Shown here one piece after another: positions 1 to 10,800 of a DNA stretch of 64,000 nt; positions within the stretch are counted from its first letter, which is position 1; each line of letters begins with the position of its first letter. The stretch comes from Lagopus muta (Eukaryota > Chordata > Aves > Galliformes > Phasianidae), in NCBI RefSeq assembly GCF_023343835.1, contig NC_064447.1, forward strand, positions 2,232,001 to 2,296,000, read 5' to 3'. The notes beneath the pieces were generated by a model, which was not told where the DNA came from, made no database searches, and saw nothing but the letters and a program-made list of their open reading frames with translations. Made by a program: the position numbers and the translations under genes.

Positions 1-3000
1 GCTTCCTGCAGCTGCAGGGCACCGGTGTGGCATCTGGGAAAGAGCAAAGCCCCCAGCACGGCTCAGCCCTGGGCACGGCTCAGCCCTCCCAGCACCCACT
101 GCAAGGGCAGAGACAGGGGGACACCGGTGTCATTCCCGAGTGGCTCTTCACCCCACCAAGCCCCTTTAGCCTCCAGTCTTCATTTCCTATCTTTAATTGG
201 AAGACAAAAGTATCTGCTGCCCAGCTGAGATGGATGTCTGAAGATTATGGAGTCATTGGCATTTTTCTCCTCTCTGCTCTGTGCTACGCCAGAGTGAACC
301 ACTGACTTATTAATTGTGGCCTCCGGGTCAACAGACCGTGCCCAGATCAGGCTGCAAATGACAAGCAGCAGCTTTCTACATTCTAAATACAGAAACTAAA
401 GGAAAAGATGGGGGAAAAAACTCCCTGTAAAGCAGAAAGGAGTCACACCCTCCACCCACGGCACACTTACAGCCTTGGGACTGGTGATCTGCTGGATGAG
501 GGACAGCCGGTCTCGAACCGCTTTGGTGAGCGTCACCGGCTGGGGCAGCTGGCCAAGGGGCTCCTCTGAGTTGTGGCCACCTGGGTGACAGAAGAAAGGG
601 CTGGGCTGTGCCCTGTTAGCTACCTACTGCAGGGAAGGATCATAGGATCATTAAGGTTGGAAAAGACCTCTTTGATCACAAAGCTGAACCCCAACCCACC
701 CCACTACGCCCTCTGAGCCACGTCCTTCAGTGCCACATCCCCGTGGCTCTGAAACACCTCCAGGGTTGGTGACCTCACCACCTTCCTGGTGCAGCAGTGC
801 TGCTGTCTCACCACTCTTTCTAAGAAAAGCTTGTTCCTAATATCCAACCTGAACCTCCCCTGGAGGCAAAGAGCCGCACCGCTCGGCTGCTGATGGAGTC
901 TAGAAAGGTGTGGGGATGAATAGCAATGGAAAATCCATCTGGGTCCCCCACTCACTGAAAGCACTGCAGCAGATACACAGCAGGCACAACACACACATAA
1001 CACATCGGATTTGCTGCCCTGAGTTGGGAGGGAGAAGGGAAAGGACCCCAGGAGACTCACTGAGGGCTATTTTCTGAATTCTCAGTAATAGCTACGAAAG
1101 GAGCCCATCTCACAGCTACTTCAGAATTAATCTGATTTCCCAGCAAACGCAGTACTTCAGCTGACCCATGTCAGCCTCAGCTTTTGGCAGCTCCCCCAGC
1201 AAAAAGCTCTGACTGAGCCCCACAAGTGCTACTCAAGCACATGCACGGGGCCATTGTGTCCCCTCTGCTGTCCCACCTGCTGTCCCCAGCCATCCCACCT
1301 GCCACAGGACTGGAGCAGCTCCTCTGGATGGAGTCATACGGCAGACTGGAGCCATCGGGTGGGAACCTGGGCAAAATCAGAAGGCACCACGTAACCAGGA
1401 CTCCACACAGGTACGCAGGATCTCACAACAGCCTATACCTGGCACAGAAGCCTCTCTCAGAAGCAGGTTGAGCTCACTGCCTCCTATAAGACTTTTCCTT
1501 TTGCCCTCCCCGAGCAAATCCGTCGTTCCTAGACCAGCTTTACCCATCCTGTCTGCCCACAGCACGTGCAGACCCATCCCCAGGAGCAGAGCTCTGAAGC
1601 TCTGTGTGCTGTCAGTACCTGATGTAGTCGTAGTGGTCGTGCCATTTTCCTCCCTTGGGCACTGGGAAGGCCATGTCCCGTGGCATTGGAGTAGCCCCAT
1701 GGCAGGCTGGACTGGCACGGCGGGCTTCAGAGAGCGTCACACCTGGTGGCACAGGAGACAGAAGGTGACAGAAGGCTCTGCAAGGAGCTGCCTGAAATCA
1801 GCCCCCAGCAGGACAGAATTCCTCTCTTCAGGGGCAGAGGAAGCACAAAGGCTACAACTGAAGCACTGTAACATCGAACAACGAATGAACCTTTGTACCC
1901 TGAAACTCCCAGCCTTCAAAGACAACCCAAGAGGACAGACCCCTGGTATCACACTATAAACCCCCCAGGGCCAGGATTCACTTCATCTCTACTACTTTTT
2001 GCATTTTTGTGTGCTTTTGCTTGGGGCTGTGCTGATTTTCTTCTCTTCCTTCCTCGGTGCAGTTGTAATTTCACAACAGCCTTCACTACGTAACAAACCT
2101 CAGAAGCCTTTCACTGCATGCAGCACCTCTAAGTCCCACCAGCAGGCCAGTGAGTTTGGGCAGGTTTCCAAACAAATCAGAAATGAAGGTTTTAACTGAG
2201 TAACTACCACAGTGAGCAGGTGGATGAAGAAAGAGTGCTGGAAGATATCTGGAAGTCCAACAACAGAGTCTGTGGGCACAGCCCTGGGAGACCTGAGGTT
2301 TGCTAAGGCCCTTTACTAACTTTGGTAAGATATTTAACTTTTTTTCTGCTCATTTACTTTTCCAGCTAGAAAATGAGATGACCCTTTCCTCCAGGGAGGT
2401 CAAGAGGCTGCATCGACTACTGCACACAGAACCTGCTCACATCTCACCAAGCGCTTTGCCCCTTCTGCTTCCTACCACTGCTGCACTACAGCCAGCCCAG
2501 CGTTTGCCACAGACACCTTCCCATGCTCACAGACTAAGAATTCAAGCTGCTCAGCCAGAGGCAGTGGCCCTGCTGCACTTAGGGCTCTAAAAGCAGCTTT
2601 TAGAACGCCGGGGTACAACCAGGCTTGGTCGAAATCTCACAGGGTCTCAGCTCCCCACCTGGCTCAAACAGCAAGTCGCTGGTGCAGACGTTTTTGACCA
2701 GCAGGTTGGAGCAGAGCTTGATGCTCCTCAGGTGGCTGTACCGCCGGCTCAGGTACAGGGAGAGCACATAGTGCAGGTCAAGCACCAGGCAGGTCCAGCG
2801 TGCGTTGGCAGGGGCAGCTCCCACCAGGTCTGCAGACAAAGAACTTTAACAGGTACAGCAGAATTCGTGCAAAGCAGGAGACACGAGGTGGGTGGCACAC
2901 ACACGGCACAGCTGTGCCCCATCTGTCCCATCCCCACTCTGCTCCTCCACCCCCACCTGCACACACAGCCGGTTTGGGGCTGTGCTGTGTTAGTCTGGCT

Positions 3001-4565
3001 GCAGCAATGGAAATGCCACGGTGCACAAAGCCCCTCAGGGCCCCAACCTCCCAGCTCCTCAGAGTCCCTCTGCAGCATAAAGAAAAAGCCCCAAACAACT
3101 CCACACCTCAAGTGAAAACTACTGCCTGCTCAATATCTCCCCCACGCTCAACCTCTCTGCTCCCAACTAGCACAGATGTGAGATCAGGAAACTCACCTCA
3201 CCCACCGCTGTGAGCTGCAGGAGGGATGCTGGGCTCCCCCTCAAATCTCCTCACCCATACCACTCCACTTCCAAACCCCATTGATTTTCTAATGATTCGC
3301 TTTGGCCACCTCTTACCTTGCCTGGAAGCCCTGGCTGTGCTGTCACGCAGCGAACCCTTGGCTGCCCCACAGATGAAGGGGAACTGCAGCCACGTGGCCG
3401 TGGATTTGAACTCTTTGAACAGGTTGGAGAAGGAGATGCGCACCACCTGGTTCTCCTGGGGACAGATGGGAGCACATCACTCACCCTGCGGGTTTGGGAG
3501 GGACCTCACAACCGCCCCAGCTTCCCTGCAGCCCCTGTTAGGGGCTGGATAGCAGCCCCAGCAGCCCCTAAAGGAGCACAGGGCTCTGTCACCTCCTTAA
3601 ACCCCTTCTGCAGCTCCCAGCAGGACCCAGTCCCCCCAGGACACCCACCCCACACCCCCACACACCTCAGTAGCCACATCCAGGTGCACCACGAAGTACT
3701 TGCGGGGCAGGGGCCGGAACAGCAGGTAGAGATAACGGCCACACAGCCCCAGAGACTGAGAGCCAGTGCGGGGCAGCTGCAGGTAGTTGCTGGCAGGGAT
3801 GGAGCCCCGGATGCGATACACCGTGCCCTTCAGCGTCTTGTCCTGCAGGAGCACAGCATGATGGGGTTCTGCTGCCCACCCTGGGTAAGGGCCATCCCTG
3901 GCACCTTCGTTACCATCACAGTCGTGACGTCTCCCTCCTTGTGGGAGCGCTTCCATTCCTCCACACGGAAATGCTTGAAGACGTTCAGGTAGGGGCTCTG
4001 CCACGCTGCAGGGAGGCGATGCGTGGAGGATGCAACGCACAGGACACCATCGTGACCTCCCCTCCTCTTCCCCGGCGTTGTGTCAACATCCCCACTGCCC
4101 CAGCATCCTCCCGGTGCTCCCCAGCCCCATCCCAACCCCTCCAGCCCCGTCCCAACACCCCCCAGCCCTGTCCCGGCGTGCCCGGTGCCCCCAAGCACTC
4201 CACCCCGGGTCTGTCCCAGCATATCCCATTCCCCCCGGTACCCCCAGCCCTGTTCCGGTGTCCCACAGCCCTCCAGGCTCGTCTCGATGTGTCCCAGTGC
4301 CCCCAGCCCCATCCCAGCGTGTCTCTGCGTCCCCATTCCACCCCAACCCTATCCCACTGTGTCCCCATTCCCATCCATCCTTATCCCACCGCATCCTGGT
4401 GTCCCCATTCCCCTCCCAATCCCTATCCCGCCGCGTATTTACGTCCCCACGGCCCTCCAGCCCTATCCCAGCGTTCCTATCCCTCCGTCCCATCGTCCCC
4501 ATCCCCCGTCCCCAAGGTGTCTCAACGCCCCCCAGCCCCGTCCCTGCGCCGCTACCCGCCGCCAT
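1..4565 (-). CDS. WDR90: WDR90 (POC16), N-terminal part; gene runs off the left edge
   Basis: WDR90 is a centriole wall/inner-scaffold protein made of an N-terminal CFAP20-like (DUF667) domain that binds microtubules, followed by many WD40 repeats. Seen here: coding exons at 4556-4565, 3914-4005, 3666-3842, 3317-3455, 2659-2829, 1619-1742, 1299-1366 and 471-580, all with GT-AG borders and matching phase. A further exon probably starts at 33 and leaves the window. The first exon is only 10 nt (ATG GCG GCG G) and the protein then reads AWQSPYLNVFKHFR. Family stretches include KTLKGTVYRIRGS, RYLYLLFRPLP, FKEFKSTATWLQFP and MAFPVPKGGKWHDHY. Together these cover the CFAP20-like domain and its downstream linker; the WD40 repeats lie outside. 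The ATG at 4565 was chosen because it completes the phase into exon 2 and sits in a GC-rich promoter. Identity is from recalled family sequence. The 10-nt exon is the least certain part. Confidence 0.9.
641..880 (-). mobile_element. CR1 LINE fragment
   Basis: The reverse-complemented CR1 3' end is recognisable: ATCATTAAGGTTGGAAAAGACC at the left, then the usual CR1 phrases about noting ages of cytosines such as CAGTGCCACATCCCCGTGG and TAATATCCAACCTGAACC. The element is 5'-truncated and divergent, and lies in an intron of WDR90 between the exons at 471-580 and 1299-1366. Confidence 0.85.
4075..4540. repeat. Degenerate C-rich minisatellite in WDR90 intron 1
   Basis: This stretch repeats short C-rich phrases such as CCCCAGCCCCATCCC, GTCCCAACACC and GTCCCCATTCCC, with unit spacing varying from roughly 20 to 45 bp. 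It fills most of the intron between the 10-nt first exon and exon 2 of WDR90. All six frames are partly open because of the base bias, and none looks like a protein. Confidence 0.6.
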
Positions 4566-4760
4566 GGCTCAACCGTCCCGCGCGCCCGCCGCCAATCCGC
4601 GCCCGCACGCCGCGAAACCACGCCCCCCTTCGGGAGCACGTCACGTGGTGCCCGCCCCGCGGGGCCTCCGGGCCGATAGGGGGCGCCGCGCTCCCGCAGC
4701 TTTCGGCGCACCCACGTGTGACCGTGAGCCCGCGGTAACGGGGACGCAGCAAGGAGCGGG
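4566..4760 (-). promoter_or_regulatory. CpG-rich promoter region of WDR90
   Basis: The region is very GC- and CpG-rich and lies directly upstream of the WDR90 start codon. It holds two CACGTG E-boxes (4642-4647 and 4713-4718), the first within CACGTCACGTGG, and a CCAAT at 4592-4596. The upstream neighbour CFAP70 ends its reading frame at 4823, so the promoter must fit within, or overlap, the 3' UTR of CFAP70. The transcription start site is not visible from sequence alone. Confidence 0.55.
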
Positions 4761-4822
4761 AGCCGGGAGTTAACGGTAACGGCTGTAATGGCATTGCGCC
4801 GAACCACGCGGCACCGCCCCGC

Positions 4823-7800
4823 TCAGAAGGACGGGTCGCCGAAGCCGAAGCGCTGCTGGGCGGCGTGGAGCTCCTGCAGCAGGGTCGAGTCGTCCAAGCC
4901 GAGCTGCGGGTGAGTTAGGGGATGACAAAACGAAGTGATTAAATGTCCTTTAGTCTGCCAAACCATCCCGAGTGGCAGAAGTGGGATGGGAGCTCCGCAA
5001 GACCCGCTAGGATTAGCATTAGAAAAAGATCGCCGAGGAATAATAGGTGATGGGAAGCTGAGGCTGTTCCGCCTGCAGCACAGAGCAGAGATGGACTGAG
5101 CTCGCGAGCAAATTGGAGCCAGAGGATCTTTTAGACCACGATCGGGCTGGTCCCTGGGTAGGGGACCCCGAGAGGAGAGAGGAAGATCGCTGGGGGAGGG
5201 ATAGCCTTTCTTCACGGAACCCCAGCTGACTCCCTGTAGCAGCCAGGACCAGGAAGAAACAGGGGACAGATGGGGCACAATTAAAGTTCCATTCTCGTCA
5301 TATGATTTAGAGAGCTGGAGGAAGATAGTTAAGGATTATCGTAGTGATCCAGTAGGAGTAGCTGGTCGCTTCAGGTACCTGGTCTTACAGCATAACCCAG
5401 GCTGGAGTGCTATCCAGCTGCTGTTAGGTTCCATGGCTGAGATGGAAAGGGACCTGGTTTTAAAGGTGGCACATGATGAAGCTGAGAATGTTATCTGGGG
5501 AAGGCATGAACACATTGAGGATCATTTTCCAAGGCAGGATGCTCACTGGGACCTGGAAACTACAGGGGGAAGGGATCGTCTGCTATCTTACCAGGAATGG
5601 GTGATCAAAGGAATGGAAAGAGCTATCTCCAAGACAATTAACTGGGCTGCATCATATGCAGGAAGGCAAAACCTGAAGGAAACTCCTTCAGAATTTCTGG
5701 ATAGGTTAAGGGACACGAGAGGAAACAAACTTCCCCAGACCTGGCCTCAGAATCGTTACTGATAGGAAATTGAGCAGATCAGCACGCTATTGGGATGGGT
5801 TGGCAGTTACACACACCTGGTGGTGGCCGAGTGGGAAAGGTGAGCCAAATGATCCAGTTGCAAATCATAAAGCTTGGCCAGGAGGCCGGGATCCCATGGG
5901 CACAGGCACTGCCTATGGCACTTTTAAGAATTCAGACTAAACCCTGAACCGAGGAAGGATGGAGTCCATTTGAAAGCCTTTACGGCAGACCGTGCCCTGT
6001 GCAGAAGGGTACTTTGGAGCAAATCGGTGAGGAACTTTGAGCACATATGTAATTAGCTCACAGAAACAATTGAGAAGTGTTGAAAAGGCTGTGTTTGATA
6101 CTAGAGCACGGTGCACCATGCGTTACGTGGAGATCATGTGTGTGTTAAATCCCTCTCAGATTCTCCACTGGAACTGCGGTGGGAAGGACCACAGCCAGGA
6201 CCTGTAACTGCACCAAGCTGGAGGGCTGACACCACGGATCCACTCTACCTGACTAAAGAAGGCACCTAGAGCTGGTGACAGCAGAGAAGAAAGGACCTTT
6301 ATGGCCAGCTCTTAAGAAGAATGTGTAAGCTGTGTGTGATAACCTGCTAGGAATTGCTGCGGCGTGGAAGAATAACAGCTACCTGAAGGTCACCCAGGCA
6401 ATGGCCCAGAGTCTCAATCTGATGAACTGCTGGGTTTGTACAGCCATGCCCAGGAATGGGAAAATGGAGCTTCCCTTAATGAGAATTCCCATTCCTTATT
6501 CAAATTGGAGCTGGCCATATGACAATTTCTAGGTTGAGCCTCTTTCTAGGAATGACACAATATGCTGGAAGGTACCAGAAGGGAAATGTTTGCTGGGACA
6601 GTCCGAAACTAAACTCCCCAGTGGAGAAACACTGTGCTGGGGGATGACAACCCACCATTGCCTTCCCCACAGAGCCCAATCCCTGAGCACGTGTGTTATA
6701 AGAACAGCACCTTTCCCAGTTACGAGTTACAAGCACCACCCTGGGAAGCTTTAGTCCTGGAAAAAGGGCAAGGGGAAGTGAGTATGGGGGAATTTCACAA
6801 TTTAAATGCCACCAAACGTCCAGGGGATGAGCGGTGCCCCCTCCCAGTGGTGACAGCATTAAACCACAGTTCCTGGTTCCATTCTGGATGTACCCCTGTG
6901 CTGGGGGCACTGACACCATACGTCTCCATACATAACTGTACCAAAGCCCTGATGGGAGTTCTGAGAACCCCAGGGAAATTAGTGAAGAGGGCATCAAACC
7001 CTGTGGTAGAAAAGCCTGTTGGGTTCAATAGCTTTGTTAGATGGTTCGTTCCATCTCTTGGGGTAAGTGAACTGGAGAAGGCGATCGTTAATATTTCAAC
7101 CACCTTAGAAATAATAGAAAATGCAGCCGCTGATGCAATGAGGTCATCACAAATTGAGCTTTTGATGCTTAGTAAAGCAGTGCTGCAAAATAGAATGGCT
7201 CTGGACCTCCGAACGGCTAAAGAGGGAGGGGTTTGTGTGATAATTAATCAGAGCTGTTGTGCTTATGTAGACAGGACTCAGAAAGTCGAGACGGACCCAC
7301 AAGCCATCTGAGAGCACTCTAGATTGCTTCATTAGGTCTTGATGCATGACACCTCGTTTGGGTTTACAGAGTTATGGGAACGGCTCCCCAGTTGGTTACA
7401 TAATTTTGAGTGGCCAAAGCAACTCTTTGTGGCCTGTATTATTATAACAATCGTGCTCATTTAAACGTGCATTGTGATGAGATGCATGTTATGGATATGC
7501 AATACTTCTGGGGATGAGGAATGGAAAAAGCACAAGCTAAGGCAGAAAGTAGAAAGTTATTTCAAAACTTCCCTTTTCTCGAATGGAGTAATCTAGCAAA
7601 ACAGAATTTGCTAGGTTCAAGAAAAGGGGGTTATAGAGATTGATTCTGCAAATCACAGGGAAATTGCATCTCAGCACAAGTGCTGAGATCCACCCCAGAA
7701 CGCCCACAAGGAATGAGAATGGCTCCCTCCATGCTCTGCCCTTAGCAGAACCAGCTTAGAGCGACCAAAAGAAATAGCCCACGCTCTCATCACACATGGA

Positions 7801-10800
7801 AGGATGAGAGTTTGGTGCCCACACTCACCTTGGTGGCGTATTTGTAGCACTGCTCTGCCTCCAGCTGCCGCCCTCCCTGCAACACAGCAGAGAGGGGAAG
7901 GGGCAAGGAATGGGCTCAGGGAGGTCCCAGCAAACACTGATGGCGCTGCTTGTGCCACCTGAGCACTGCAGTGATTGCTCTCCCAACCATTTGTAGCCCT
8001 GGGATGGACACAGTGTTCTTCAGGCTCCCTTGAGGAGCTGGCTGGGCACTCACCTGCAAGCAGACAAGGGCCAGGTAAGCCCACACTTCAGCATTGCTGT
8101 TATTTAGGGCATTGGCTTCAGAGAGAGCATCCTCTGCTTCCACCATCTCTTCCAGCTTGAGGGGGAAAGAAGGGAGGTGTGAGAAAAGACAAACAGCAGA
8201 CAGAAACGGCTTCACAACTGAGCAGGCACCTGTTCTAACAGCCAAAAAAACACTATAGATGAAGCATTCAGCATGACTGCTGGCACTGAGCTGCCCTGAC
8301 AGGGAGGCAGGGGCAGGAGGAAACCAACAGACTGGGTACTGACGCCTTTGTCTGCAGAAACCAAGCAGTCCAGCCCCATCATGAGCTCTCAGGACCTGCT
8401 GGCATGCATGCATCATTCAAAACATGACTCTGGTCCTGATGCCTCTTCCCACAGAGGCTCCCTGGAGGCAGGAGGGGCTGCAGCCAGCTCCCAGGACACC
8501 ACTCAGCTCCCTTGTTTTTGGGGTCTGCATCTTCGTGGGAGGCTTACATTTGTCCATAGGGGAAACAGAGGAGCTTGAGTTCCTCTGTTTGGTTCTTTCA
8601 GCCAAATCCCTTTGGAGGGAGCATGCAAAGTGTACCCTTGGGAGACACTGCGCTGCTGGTGGCTGTGTCTGGGTGTCCTTGGCAACCCTTCAGAGGTGCT
8701 GGATTCCTCTGGGCAGGGAAAGCACCGAGATTCCTCACTGCTGACAGCCTGCCCAATCCTTTGTGGTGATGTGCATCAAGTTAAGAAATATCCAAGTTGG
8801 AAGGGACCCGCAAAGATCATCAAGTCCAACTCCTGGCTCCACACAGGACCACCCAAAAAAATCAAACCCTATGCAGGTCATGTGCAGGCAGGCACTCGGG
8901 GCAGAGCCCAGGCCCAGATGATGTGCGTGCCATGACATCTTGGGGCTGAGGGCCCTGGCAGTGGGACAAGGAGGGGAGGGACGCTGCCCCTGGTGCAGTG
9001 CTGAGGCTGACTGTTCTATTTTCCACCTGCCATACAAGCAGCCCAGGGTGCCACCCTGTGACCATGACAGTGCACAGCACATGACAGCTTCCAAGAGCAT
9101 CGGTTCCACAGACTTAAGCATCGAATAAAAGCAAGCTTTGCACACAGAACCAGACACAGCACAGATGATGTGAACTTGGGATCTCACACCTAACAGCACT
9201 TACCCTATAGCAGGCAATCCCCACTCCCAGCCAGGTGAGACAGGATGCAGAGCTCTTGCAGGCTTGCAGGTAGATCTGTTTCGCCTTGCCATACTGCCAG
9301 GAGAGAGATGATCACACTGTTCTCTGCATCCCCTCCATACAGCCTCTCACCTCAGGAATTTGCCCAACACCCCATCCCTGCTGGGGCTCAGACACCTCAC
9401 TGCTGGGAGGCTGAGAGCTTTCCCACTGCCCCCAAAGCTCCGTGCTGCCAGGAACGAGTGCAGTCGTGTGAAAAACACCCTCATCAATACAATTTGAGTC
9501 TCAGCAGCACCCTGAGAGTCAAATCTGGCACAAAGGAGTAGGGCTGCTCCATGCTCCAAGGACTTCAGTACTCAGTAACATTTTGCTGCACTGTTGCATC
9601 TCAGCTATAGCTGGAGGTAACGGTGTTCTGGACCTGGGATCTGGCATCTACTGGTACTCGCTTTGTGGAAAATGCCCTACTTCCACTCCTGCATGACTCC
9701 TCACCTCTTTGTCTTCCAGGTAGATGGAGCCCAGGTGCAGGTAGACAAAATGCATGTCTGCAGCATCCTCCACAAAATTGACCGTTCGCTCATAGCACTC
9801 CTTTGCCTCCTGCAAGTCTCTCCTCAGGTAGCTCAGGTGTCCCTTCTGAGCCCAGACATCGGGATTCTGTGCACACAAAGCCAAGAGTGAGACATGGCTT
9901 GGAGACAGGCAGGAGAGAGACCTGGAGGAGGCCCCCTGTCATCAGCAGAAGGGGGGAACTGACAGGTATTTGATGAGAGCAGGACAGGCTCTACGTATGG
10001 AATAAAAATCAAGCCAGCAGGCTGTCTGCATAACACCAGCAATGGAAGCACCCTCCAGCCTTCCCTGCAGGATATCCTGGCCCATGCAAGGCTCCCAGGT
10101 ACCATGCAAGCAGCATTTGGAGATGGCAGCTTTAAAGCCTGTGCACCTTCCATTCAACCCGACTCTAAAGCTGCCTTCTCTCTCTGCTGAATAGCGACCT
10201 TGTTCCCCACGAAACAGGGGCTGACTCACAATGTAGGGAAAAAGGATCAGCATATACACGTTCAAAGGGAAAAGAAAAGCAGACAATGCAGAAAAGGAGT
10301 CCTCACTCAGAAATGCTGCCTGTCTGTGCGTGGAAGATGACAGACAGCAAATAATACGCTGGGTAATGAGGAGGGCAGTGCTGCAGCCACAGCCTGGGGA
10401 GGTTCATCAGCTGTGATTGTCCTCCCCCAGAGAAACTGCTGCAGATTAATATTGGAATCGCTCGAGTGGAAATGAAACATGGACTCTGGGTTCACACACA
10501 CACAAACAACACAGGTGGAGTCTGCCGTAGCGTTCAGCCTGTCTGCTGCTTTGGGACAGCATCCTGCACCTGCAAACACCAGGAGGATTACCAGGAAGTC
10601 AATCCTGATGGCTTCACAGAGACATTCTTCACATTTGGAGAACTCTTCCTTCAGCAAGCATGTCCGGGCCAATGCCAGGTAGTAAGCACTGGAAGGGCCT
10701 CCCTGCTGGCTCAGCAGCTCGTGGGCAAGGGCCATGCGAACCAACTGCAAAGGAATGGCACACCAGCATGGCTGGGGGAGCAGGCAAAGCACAGGCATCC

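Larger units (their letters stand above)
4950..7640 (+). mobile_element. Endogenous retrovirus remnant (class I / gammaretrovirus-like), internally deleted
   Basis: The element lies in the last intron of CFAP70, antisense to that gene. In order it holds a gag matrix/capsid piece, the C-terminal tail of integrase, env pieces and a polypurine tract. Protease, reverse transcriptase, RNase H and the front of integrase are missing, because only about 90 bp separate the gag frame from the integrase tail. No complete LTR was recognised at either end, so the outer limits are approximate. Stops and frame breaks occur throughout, and the copy is defective. The class assignment rests on the CXXC/CX6CC Env motifs and the capsid major homology region. 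A subfamily name would need a repeat-library comparison. Confidence 0.85.

Noticed and set aside
3318-4773. Plus-strand open frames of 199-265 codons
   Set aside because: They are antisense to WDR90 exons or run through the C-rich repeat in intron 1.
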